This document shows, one piece after another, positions 7,343 through 14,044 of a stretch of 14,792 bases of DNA (within the stretch, counting starts at the first letter, position 1; every line of letters begins with the position of its first letter). The stretch lies in NCBI GenBank assembly GCA_035575235.1, contig DATLYA010000365.1:1-14792 (forward strand), read 5' to 3'. The DNA comes from SYOC01 sp035575235. Its GTDB lineage: Bacteria > Desulfobacterota > Binatia > Bin18. The notes beneath the pieces were generated by a model, which ran no database searches, was not told where the DNA came from, and saw only the letters and a list, made by a program, of their open reading frames with translations. The position numbers and the translations under genes were made by a program.

Positions 7343-8314
7343 TTACGGTTTCATTTCCGGTGAGTACACCTGGTACTGATTGCGCCCGTGGGACTTGGCG
7401 CAATACAAGGCTAGATCCGCATGTGCAAGGAGTTCCTCCGCCGTCGCGCCGTGTTGCGGGAACATCGCAATGCCGATGCTAATCGTGCAGTGCAGCGGAT
7501 GATTCGCCGCCTGTGCGGTGTGCAGACGCACTGCCTGCACGAGGCGTTCCGCCACGGCTGTAGCGTGGCGAACATCTGGAGCGGCAATCAACACGGCAAA
7601 TTCATCGCCGCCAAGGCGGGCGATCACATCGACCTCGCGCAACCGCTCGCGGAGCAGCGCGGCTAGACTGCTGAGCAGGGCGTCACCAGCCTGGTGCCCC
7701 AGTGTATCATTGACGGTTTTTAACCCGTCTACATCGATGAATAAGAGGGCGCCTTGCGCGCCGTAACGCCGCGCCTGCGCCAGACGGTTATCGAGTTCTT
7801 CGTGAAAACGCCGCCGATTGAACAGCCCGGTTAAGGCGTCATGGTGAGCAAGACATGCGAGCTCGGCCTCCCGCTGTTTCTGTGCACTGATGTCGCGCAT
7901 GATAAGGGAAAAGAACGATACCTGCGCATTGAGCTCTTTGTGGGCGAAAAAAATGAGAGAAACAGGAAGCTTGTGGCCGCCGCGGGTGATTAACTCGACG
8001 TCGGCGCTCCACCGACCTGTCTGAGTCGTGAGGGGAAGGGCGTCCTGTGTCATGCGGGGACGGAGCTCAGGAGGACAAAAGTCAAACAAGGTCAGCGCCG
8101 CCAGCGGCTCGTCGTGCGCGATGCCCAGCAGCGTGCGGCACGCCGGGTTGGCATAACGAAACCCGCCGTGTGGATCGAGTAAAGCAATACCATCCGGCGT
8201 TGCTTCAATGAGGGCGGCAAGCTGGGAGTGCAACGCAACCTCTCGCTCGGGCGCTCGCGCTGCTTTGGGTTTTGTGGTTGCTGGTAATGACACCGCTCCT
8301 GCTTTGCCGCTCAT
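7343..8314 (-). CDS. PAS-GGDEF diguanylate cyclase
   Basis: A 323-residue cytoplasmic signalling protein with no membrane segment. A PAS domain spans about 29-145 (LIEATPDGIALLDPHGGFRY near its start) and ends in the typical linker MRDISAQKQREAELACLAHHDALTGLFNRR, which leads into a GGDEF domain at about 150-318. The active-site motif GGDEF is intact at 235-239, so c-di-GMP synthesis from two GTP is expected. The inhibitory I-site RxxD is present (REVD, 226-229), exactly five residues before GGDEF, so product inhibition is expected. DVDGLKTVND (194-203) is the GTP/metal-binding region. The ATG at 8314 was chosen because GGGGAG lies just upstream; a GTG at 8332 is the alternative. The PAS ligand is unknown. 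The gene ends convergently with the SagB-like gene across the palindromic element. Confidence 0.93.
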   Translation of the reverse strand: MSGKAGAVSLPATTKPKAARAPEREVALHSQLAALIEATPDGIALLDPHGGFRYANPACRTLLGIAHDEPLAALTLFDFCPPELRPRMTQDALPLTTQTGRWSADVELITRGGHKLPVSLIFFAHKELNAQVSFFSLIMRDISAQKQREAELACLAHHDALTGLFNRRRFHEELDNRLAQARRYGAQGALLFIDVDGLKTVNDTLGHQAGDALLSSLAALLRERLREVDVIARLGGDEFAVLIAAPDVRHATAVAERLVQAVRLHTAQAANHPLHCTISIGIAMFPQHGATAEELLAHADLALYCAKSHGRNQYQVYSPEMKP

Positions 8315-8362
8315 CCGCTCTCCCCGCTTCACCGTCTTGTATCCTCATTTCAACCTGTGAAT

Positions 8363-8382
8363 GTACGATAATTCTAGCGTAC
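8363..8382 (-). promoter_or_regulatory. Possible promoter/operator of the GGDEF gene
   Basis: In the 145-bp gap upstream of the cyclase, a perfect 5-bp inverted repeat, GTACG (8363-8367) and CGTAC (8378-8382), brackets a -10-like TAGAAT on the minus strand. No convincing -35 hexamer lies at the right distance. This is a weak call: the repeat is short and could be chance. Confidence 0.25.
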
Positions 8383-8435
8383 TTTTTCTTTTCTACGAAA
8401 ACTAATCGCCTTCTGCCGATCTTTCTTCGCGCAGG

Positions 8436-8468
8436 GGAATAGTTTTTCCTCACTATTCCTCATTCCTC
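8436..8468 (-). repeat. Heptamer repeat and hairpin at the 3' end of the hydrolase gene
   Basis: Read on the minus strand, GAGGAAT occurs twice in tandem (plus-strand ATTCCTC at 8462-8468 and 8455-8461), and the TGA stop of the hydrolase gene (8460-8462) falls across their junction. Just beyond it, GGAATAGT (8436-8443) and ACTATTCC (8452-8459) form a perfect 8-bp hairpin with an 8-base loop. No U-tract follows the stem on the minus strand, so it is not a textbook intrinsic terminator, though it could protect the mRNA end. Confidence 0.55.
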
Positions 8469-9311
8469 GCCAAAGAACGTGAGCAACTGGGTAAGCAGAT
8501 ACTCCGGCTGTTCCTCGGAGATCCAATGTCCGCACTGGTCGACTTCCCCACCGCGCACATTTTCTGCCAGGGTTTGCAGTGAGGCGAGGGTGCGCTTGCC
8601 AAAGCTATACTGACCGCCCAGCGCGAGCACAGGCATTTTCAGTTTCGTTTTGGCGTTCTCTTTATTGTGTTCAACATCCGTCCAGATCGCGCGGTAGTAT
8701 TCGAACCCGGCGCGCATCCCTCCTGGCGCGGCATAGCAGCGGACGTATTCGTCAATATCTTCCTCAGTGATGGCGGTGGGATTATAGGCGGTCCGATAAA
8801 ACCAGGTGAGGTACTGGCGCTCTTTGCCCTGCACGAGCACCTCCGGCAGGTCGCGTACGCCGTGAAACGACACATGCCAGAGACCGCCGCGTGGCGTGGC
8901 CTGGGGAATTTGCTCGAGCCCCGCCCCCGGAATTGGCACATCGAGAATGACCAGACGGCGCACGTCGTTGGGATGCGCGCACGCATAGGCATAGGCGACC
9001 GGTCCGCCCCAGTCATGGCCGACAAGGAAGATTTTCTGGAAGCCTAATTTTTGTACAAGCTTATAAATATCGTCCGCAATCGTGCGCTTATCGTAGCCGG
9101 TGGCGGGCTTTGAAGAATCCCCCAGACCGCGCATATCTGGAGCGACGACCGTATACTTCTCGGCCAGCGGGGGAATAATTTTGCGCCATTGATACCACGT
9201 CTCCGGCCAGCCATGCAGCAGCACAACGGGGTCTCCTTGACCGGCGATGACATAATGGAGGCGGACATCGTTAACAAAAGTAGTATGGTGAGCAACCGTC
9301 ACATCAGGCAT
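8460..9311 (-). CDS. Alpha/beta hydrolase, epoxide hydrolase/haloacetate dehalogenase-like
   Basis: A 283-residue soluble enzyme. HGWPE (33-37) is the oxyanion-hole HGxP motif typical of epoxide hydrolases. VGHDWGG (97-103) places the nucleophile at D100, an aspartate as in epoxide hydrolases and dehalogenases rather than a serine as in esterases. The general base is H262 in CGHWISEEQP. The acid is probably D124 in VILDVP, after strand 6 as in fluoroacetate dehalogenase; the usual acid position after strand 7 (GGQYSFG, 232-238) holds none. The cap at about 130-215 contains Y172 and Y205/Y206, candidate tyrosines for epoxide activation. The ATG at 9311 has GGAGGA nine bases upstream; a longer reading to 9410 would cross repeats and lacks this signal. 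An epoxide hydrolase is favoured over a dehalogenase, but the substrate is open. Confidence 0.9.
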   Translation of the reverse strand: MPDVTVAHHTTFVNDVRLHYVIAGQGDPVVLLHGWPETWYQWRKIIPPLAEKYTVVAPDMRGLGDSSKPATGYDKRTIADDIYKLVQKLGFQKIFLVGHDWGGPVAYAYACAHPNDVRRLVILDVPIPGAGLEQIPQATPRGGLWHVSFHGVRDLPEVLVQGKERQYLTWFYRTAYNPTAITEEDIDEYVRCYAAPGGMRAGFEYYRAIWTDVEHNKENAKTKLKMPVLALGGQYSFGKRTLASLQTLAENVRGGEVDQCGHWISEEQPEYLLTQLLTFFGEE

Positions 9312-9346
9312 AAGGGTGATCCTCCACATCATTGGGAGTTGGTGAG

Positions 9347-9449
9347 AACATGATACGTGATGCGTGTTTCGTAGAACAGAAAGAAATAGACAGCTTTCCA
9401 CACGCGTCACGCATTACGCACCACGTAACACGCGTCACGCGCCACATAT
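9347..9449. repeat. Heptanucleotide repeat array in the hydrolase upstream region
   Basis: Seven consecutive 7-base units occupy 9401-9449. They include CACGCGT (9401-9407 and 9429-9435), CACGCAT (9408-9414), TACGCAC (9415-9421), CACGTAA (9422-9428) and CACGCGC (9436-9442); the last unit, CACATAT, is diverged. The 13-mer ACACGCGTCACGC recurs exactly 28 bp apart (9400 and 9428). A left arm at about 9347-9375 carries complementary units such as ACGTGAT and GCGTGTT, so the two arms could pair imperfectly across about 25 bp. The array sits between the propeller gene stop (9477) and the hydrolase start (9311). Confidence 0.7.
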
Positions 9450-9476
9450 CGCGTTCGCTTCTTGCTGCGCCGCCAG

Positions 9477-11069
9477 TTATTTTTCGGTCATGAGCGTCAG
9501 CACGCTTCCTTCTCCATCCGCTGCAATATAAATTGTTTCATCCGGACCAACTGCCAACCCGCCAGAAAAATCCATTGGTCCCCGAGAACAACCGGGAGGA
9601 TCTCCAACCGGAAGATGAAACGCAAGTGTCTGTTGTTGTCCGGTTACGAGACTGACCGCCCGGAGTTCTTTCAGTCCTCGGTCGAGCACGAGCAACGAAT
9701 CTTGCCGCAACGCTAACCCTTTCGGCTTGTCGAGTCCATCTATGACGGACAAGATGTTCCCATTCTTTTCAACTTTCGCCACACGTCCGTTCCCGAGTTC
9801 ACTGACGAATACCGTTCCATCTTTTGCCGTTACAACTTCGTACGGCTTAGCAAAGCCTTCTGCGAGGGTTGAGAGTTGCCCTGCCGCGTCGACTCGGAGT
9901 AGTTTACCCGTACCAGCTTCGGCGACGACGACCGAGTCGGCGTCGAGCGGCGCGACGCCATAGAGGTCTTTCAATTTCCGTGCGCGCATATTGAATGGCC
10001 GACCATCGAGAAAATATTGGACGACGTCACCCGCGATGGTAGTCAACCATAACTCCCCTGGGGCGCCGGCAGCCAGGCTGCGAACAAATCCTGGGAAACT
10101 GCTGTCGAGCAAACCGCCGAGACGGCTGAGCTGCTTCGCCGGCGAAAGCACAGCCAGGCTGAGCCCGTCGTTCATGTAGAGGTTGCCGTTGCTACCGCAC
10201 GCTAAGCCCCACGGACCGACTAAACCTCCAGGCACGAGCGGGCGTTCCGCGTTGCTACCATCAGTGGCGACTTCGGCAACGCCGCCATCGACAAAATGAG
10301 AAAGAAACAGGCGATTGTCCGGACTGAACGCAAGGTTGTCGATGCCTGGGCGCACCTTAGCGATCACGGTTTTCGCTCCGCTCTGAATGTCAATACGAAC
10401 CACCTCGCCAGTGCCGGCCTGGGGCACAACCAATTCGCCTCTGCGATTGAACTTGACCGCTGGAGGAGATTTGAGACCGTCAACAACTTTCTCTCTCACG
10501 CCGGTCTCAATATCAACCCGCCACACTTCGCCGTTGGGCACGAGAGGAAAATACAGTTTCCCATCCGGACCAACCATCAGCGCATTTGGTCCACGTAAGC
10601 CATCGGCGATGAGACGCGGCGCACGACCATCATACGGGTACAGCTCAAAGATGCGTCCGCCGCCGCGAAACTCATCGATGAACACGCGGTCTTGATGGAT
10701 GGTAATGCCGTTGGCGCCAGGAAGATTGTCTGCGACAATGCGCACGTTTCCATCCGGCGTGCGGGCGCAGACGCGGGCGCTCATCACTTCGGTGACATAC
10801 ATAACCCCGTGTGAATCGAAGGCCACATCATCCGGCGCGACGATGGGTCCTCCGAGTGGAGAAATGATTTCCAGGCTGGCGTTCGTGACGTTGACCGCCG
10901 TGATTTGACTGCCGAACGCCTGGGTGACATACAGCCGACCATCCGGACCAAACTGCATGCCGTTCGCGCCATAGAGCCCACTGGCGGGTAATAATCGGGT
11001 AATCCGCCAACCAGCCGCGGCCTGCGGCTCCCGTGCGGCGGAGCCGAGTAACATTTGATACCGGTTCAT
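9477..11069 (-). CDS. SMP-30/NHL-type beta-propeller protein, about 12 blades
   Basis: A 530-residue protein built from about twelve repeats of roughly 42 residues, each of the form GPDGxLYVTxxxxGxVxRVDxxTG. Repeat centres fall near 41, 85, 126, 167, 209, 249, 292, 336, 376, 416, 456 and 508. This is the pattern of SMP-30/gluconolactonase-like and NHL propellers; twelve blades suggest two six-bladed propellers in tandem. Family members include lactonases and non-enzymatic binding proteins, and I cannot assign metal ligands confidently, so no reaction is claimed. There is no signal peptide or membrane helix at the N-terminus (MNRYQMLLGSAAREPQ), suggesting a cytoplasmic protein. The ATG at 11069 follows a strong AGGAGG; a TTG immediately before it is an alternative. 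It lies 73 bp after the TIR gene on the same strand. Confidence 0.82.
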   Translation of the reverse strand: MNRYQMLLGSAAREPQAAAGWRITRLLPASGLYGANGMQFGPDGRLYVTQAFGSQITAVNVTNASLEIISPLGGPIVAPDDVAFDSHGVMYVTEVMSARVCARTPDGNVRIVADNLPGANGITIHQDRVFIDEFRGGGRIFELYPYDGRAPRLIADGLRGPNALMVGPDGKLYFPLVPNGEVWRVDIETGVREKVVDGLKSPPAVKFNRRGELVVPQAGTGEVVRIDIQSGAKTVIAKVRPGIDNLAFSPDNRLFLSHFVDGGVAEVATDGSNAERPLVPGGLVGPWGLACGSNGNLYMNDGLSLAVLSPAKQLSRLGGLLDSSFPGFVRSLAAGAPGELWLTTIAGDVVQYFLDGRPFNMRARKLKDLYGVAPLDADSVVVAEAGTGKLLRVDAAGQLSTLAEGFAKPYEVVTAKDGTVFVSELGNGRVAKVEKNGNILSVIDGLDKPKGLALRQDSLLVLDRGLKELRAVSLVTGQQQTLAFHLPVGDPPGCSRGPMDFSGGLAVGPDETIYIAADGEGSVLTLMTEK

Positions 11070-11142
11070 CAACTCCTCCTTTTTGACGACGTAGAATTTA
11101 GATAAGCTTTAGCTGATGGTAGCCTGGCGGAATCAGCGCCTC

Positions 11143-12498
11143 CTACGACGCCGCGCCAAGCACGATATCCACAGGGTTTATCTCACCGGCCTGCACGGTG
11201 ACTTCTGCATGTCCTTTCGCCTCACCGTGCTCGACCTCCACGATGTAGCGGCCGGCAGGAAGCGTGAACTGCCCTTCTGCACTGTACGTGACTTGCTGGC
11301 GTTCGCCTAGTTCGTAGCCTTCGGCTTTGTACACCCGCCAATAGCTACTGACGGGCGCGCCCTTGGCGGAGAGTCTAGCCGTCCCGCGCAATTGTCCGGC
11401 GTTTAAGATAATATCCGTTGTCGTGATCTGTCCGGGGCGAACCTCTACGTCTTTGGACTGCGTTGCGTCGCCATACGCGGCCTCTATCACGTAACGGCCA
11501 ACAGGAAGGGTGAATTGGCCTTCGGCGCTATAGGTGACTTGCTGGCGTTCGCCTAGTTCGTAGCCTTCGGCTTTGTACACCCGCCAATAGCCATTCAGTA
11601 CAGGACCATCCGGCGTGAGCCGCATGGTGGCGCGAATTTGTCCTGCGCCTGTTGCCATAGGCTCTGGCGGCGTTTCTCGCGCGACTTTAGCAGGTAAGGT
11701 CGGGGACGCAGAGGGCGCAGCCGTGACTTGTTGTGAGCCTGGGAGAGAGGGCGCTGGGCGCAGAGAGCTCGCCGACGGACCGGCTGGAAGAGAGGTCGTG
11801 GATAGCTCGGTTGCTTGTCGAGGCAGCAGGCGTGACTGCAAAAGCAAGAGAACTCCCACGGCGACACAGAACAGAGCGGCCCATAACCCCCATCGCGTCC
11901 AGCGATGCCATAAGGTTCCCAACGCTGCGACCATAGAAGAACGACTGGGCTGTGGTTGCGAAACGGCTCGAGCAGGAGGCAGGGACCTCCTCGGGTTTCC
12001 TGCTAAAGGCTGAGGATGTTGTTGCCGGTCCGCCAACGCCTGGCGAAGCGCAGTCATCCGCACCTCATCCGGCAAAGCGCCCGGCAGCAGCCCGAGCGCT
12101 TCCAGACCGTTGAGGAGCCGGGGAAGCATGGCGCTGACGCCTTGCACGGGAAGAGCAATCGACGTCGCCGCGCCCACCGCCTCACGCCATTCTTGCTGGC
12201 GATGCTGAAAATCTTCATGCGTCACGCCGCACAGCACCGGTAGGAACGCCTTGCCGCTTTCATGCGCACGGACGACTTCCTGCGTCACCTGACGGGAACG
12301 CAGAGAATGAGAGGAAATTAACAACAAAAACACTTTCGCCTGTTCGATCGCCTGCCCGGTTTGCAGCAGGTAGGAAGGGCCAGGAACGCTGTCCACCTCG
12401 TAACACCAGACAGAGTACCCCGCCGCCTCCAGCCGGATCGCAATCTCTAAAGCGAGGGGCGCGTCTTCTTCAACGTGGCTGAGAAACACCTCACTCAT
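11143..12498 (-). CDS. TIR-domain single-pass membrane protein with two extracytoplasmic repeats
   Basis: A 451-residue protein. A TIR domain occupies about 2-95 (TIR_2 type): VFLSHVEEDAPLALEIAIRLE at the start, a BB-loop region around VPGPSYL (38-44), then LISSHSLRSRQVTQEV with the conserved glutamate E74, the catalytic position of NAD-cleaving TIRs. A proline/glutamine-rich linker follows, then one hydrophobic helix at about 203-221 preceded by basic residues (R199, R202), which puts TIR in the cytoplasm. A second Pro/Ser-rich linker (235-285) leads to two 82-residue beta-rich repeats (286-367 and 368-449) that share WRVYKAEGYELGER and FTLP(V/A)GRY. These resemble carboxypeptidase-regulatory-like sandwich domains found in bacterial surface proteins. 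The start lies 39 bp after the M20 gene stop, so cotranscription is likely. A defence or signalling role is inference. Confidence 0.88.
   Translation of the reverse strand: MSEVFLSHVEEDAPLALEIAIRLEAAGYSVWCYEVDSVPGPSYLLQTGQAIEQAKVFLLLISSHSLRSRQVTQEVVRAHESGKAFLPVLCGVTHEDFQHRQQEWREAVGAATSIALPVQGVSAMLPRLLNGLEALGLLPGALPDEVRMTALRQALADRQQHPQPLAGNPRRSLPPARAVSQPQPSRSSMVAALGTLWHRWTRWGLWAALFCVAVGVLLLLQSRLLPRQATELSTTSLPAGPSASSLRPAPSLPGSQQVTAAPSASPTLPAKVARETPPEPMATGAGQIRATMRLTPDGPVLNGYWRVYKAEGYELGERQQVTYSAEGQFTLPVGRYVIEAAYGDATQSKDVEVRPGQITTTDIILNAGQLRGTARLSAKGAPVSSYWRVYKAEGYELGERQQVTYSAEGQFTLPAGRYIVEVEHGEAKGHAEVTVQAGEINPVDIVLGAAS
11288..11590 (-). repeat. 57-bp identical direct repeats within the TIR gene
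   Basis: The segments 11288-11344 and 11534-11590 are identical over 57 bp and lie 246 bp apart, which is exactly 82 codons, the protein repeat period. Flanking bases in the repeats have diverged at many positions. The identical block encodes the core motif containing YKAEGYELGER in both domains. Confidence 0.9.
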
Positions 12499-12537
12499 CG
12501 TCTCACCAGCCTTCCTGAGCCGTATCTGCTCTCTCCA

Positions 12538-13953
12538 TTACCGACCCTTAGCCTGACAATGGTCCGCCAATACCTTCGCCACACTACAGGTGAGACGCAT
12601 ACCAGTCTGAATATCAAGAAACTCATTCGGTCCGTGCGCATTCGAGCGCGGACCCAGGACTCCTGTGATCATGAACTGCGCGCGGGGGAATCTTTCGCCC
12701 AACATGGCCATGAACGGAATTGTGCCGCCTTCGCCCATATAGCATGCCTCTTTCCCGAAGAACTCCAGCGAGGCGTTCTTTAAGGAGGTTTCCAGCCAGG
12801 GCTCCAGCGGCGGCGCGTTCCAACCGGAGGCGCATTGCTCAGCCTCGAACGTAATTTTCGCGCCGTAGGGAGGATCTTTTTCAAAAAGCTGCTTGAGCGC
12901 AACAGTGGCGGCTTTGGCGTCCACTGTTGGCGGTAGACGCAGTGAAACCTTTACCGCGGTGACGGGACGCAAGACATTGCCGGCTTTGTCCAGCGGCGGC
13001 AGTCCACCAGCACCGGTGATTTCTACTTGCGGACGCCAGGTGCGATTGAGCAGCGCTTCCTGCACATCGCTTGTGACCGGTGTGGCGCCTGGTTGAAACG
13101 GGTATTCGCTGTAGACGCTTGTTCCTAGCACTTGTGCGGTCGCGGCGGCTTGCCGCAGTCGTTCCTCAGGAATCGGGGCGTAAAATTCACGAGGAACGAT
13201 AGTTCCTGTCTCTTCGTCTTCCAGCCGACTCAACAGTTGACGGAGCACTCGGAACGTGGATGGGACGATGCCGCTGGCCGCGCCGGAATGGACGCCTTCG
13301 GTGAGCGTGGATACTGTCAGGTTGCCATTGGCGAGGCCACGCAGAGAGGTAGTAATCCACAGCTGTTCGTAATTGCCGCAACCGGAATCGAGACAAATGA
13401 CCAGACCAGGGGAGCCAATGCGTTCTTGCAGCGCGTCAATGTAATGAGGAAGATCGCCGCTGCCGCTTTCTTCGCAAGCTTCAATAATGATGACGCAGCG
13501 AGCATGGGGAATGTGTTGCAGTTTGAGCGCTTTGATCGCGGTGAGCGAGGCAAAGGCGGCGTAGCCGTCGTCCGCCCCGCCGCGACCATAGAGTCTGCCC
13601 TCTCGGATAACAGGTTTCCAGGGTCCAAGTCCTTCATTCCATCCTTCCATCGGAGGTTGTTTGTCGAGATGACCGTACAGCAGCACCGTCTCTGGTGAAT
13701 CGCCTGGAATCTCGACGAACAGAAGCGGCGTTCGTCCTTCAAGACGGACAACCTCCAAGGAAAGTCCTGGCACTTGCTGCGAGCGCATCCAGTTCGCAAT
13801 CAATGCCGTTGCCTGATCCATGTATCCGTTGCTGCGCCACTGCGGATCATAGGCGGGCGATTGGTTGGGAATGGTTAAATATTCTTTGAGATGCGGAATG
13901 ATAGTCTCTGCCCAGGTATGCTCGACAAAGCGGCGAATTGCGTTGGTGTCCAT
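12538..13953 (-). CDS. M20-family metallopeptidase (dipeptidase-like)
   Basis: A 471-residue cytoplasmic zinc peptidase of the M20 family (carnosinase/PepV/ArgE/DapE type). The dizinc ligand set is complete: H95 and the adjacent D97 in YGHLDKQP, bridging D128 in GRGGADDG, catalytic base E161 with ligand E162 in EACEESGS, D189 in CLDSGCGN, and H440 in SNAHGPNEF. The dimerisation (lid) domain spans about 205-335 and begins with RGLANGNLTV and VHSGAASG. Length and the ADDG motif favour a dipeptidase over DapE or ArgE, and substrate is not determinable. The ATG at 13953 has GAGGAG about six bases upstream. It is the first gene of the minus-strand run and is divergent from the site-2 protease gene. 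Confidence 0.93.
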   Translation of the reverse strand: MDTNAIRRFVEHTWAETIIPHLKEYLTIPNQSPAYDPQWRSNGYMDQATALIANWMRSQQVPGLSLEVVRLEGRTPLLFVEIPGDSPETVLLYGHLDKQPPMEGWNEGLGPWKPVIREGRLYGRGGADDGYAAFASLTAIKALKLQHIPHARCVIIIEACEESGSGDLPHYIDALQERIGSPGLVICLDSGCGNYEQLWITTSLRGLANGNLTVSTLTEGVHSGAASGIVPSTFRVLRQLLSRLEDEETGTIVPREFYAPIPEERLRQAAATAQVLGTSVYSEYPFQPGATPVTSDVQEALLNRTWRPQVEITGAGGLPPLDKAGNVLRPVTAVKVSLRLPPTVDAKAATVALKQLFEKDPPYGAKITFEAEQCASGWNAPPLEPWLETSLKNASLEFFGKEACYMGEGGTIPFMAMLGERFPRAQFMITGVLGPRSNAHGPNEFLDIQTGMRLTCSVAKVLADHCQAKGR

Positions 13954-13985
13954 ATGATCTCCTCACAGCCGCTAACTCCTCCGGC

Positions 13986-14015
13986 ATCATACGCTTTCCC
14001 GTGCTGCCTTGTCAC
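13986..14015 (-). promoter_or_regulatory. Putative sigma-70 promoter of the M20 peptidase gene
   Basis: On the minus strand, GTGACA (14010-14015) and TATGAT (13986-13991) are separated by 18 bp; each matches the -35 and -10 consensus at five of six positions. Transcription would start near 13979, leaving a leader of about 25 bases that contains the GAGGAG ribosome-binding site. Confidence 0.5.
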
Positions 14016-14037
14016 CCTGGATAGGAGTCTATACACT
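14009..14037 (+). promoter_or_regulatory. Putative sigma-70 promoter of the site-2 protease gene
   Basis: TTGTCA (14009-14014, five of six to consensus) and TACACT (14032-14037, four of six) are 17 bp apart. The predicted start is about 14044-14045, at the ATG itself. Its -35 element overlaps the oppositely oriented -35 of the M20 gene promoter by five bases. Confidence 0.4.
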
Positions 14038-14044
14038 ATCGCCG

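Noticed and set aside
8363..8400. GTACG/CGTAC hairpin followed by a T-rich run on the plus strand, as a plus-strand terminator
   Set aside because: No plus-strand gene precedes it and the stem is only 5 bp.
9312..9410. N-terminal extension of the alpha/beta hydrolase to 9410
   Set aside because: The added residues are not family-like, the region overlaps the repeat arm, and the ATG at 9311 has a clear GGAGGA ribosome-binding site.
12538..13953. Naming the M20 peptidase dapE or argE
   Set aside because: Length and motif forms fit the dipeptidase-like M20 branch, and no lysine or arginine biosynthesis genes are nearby.
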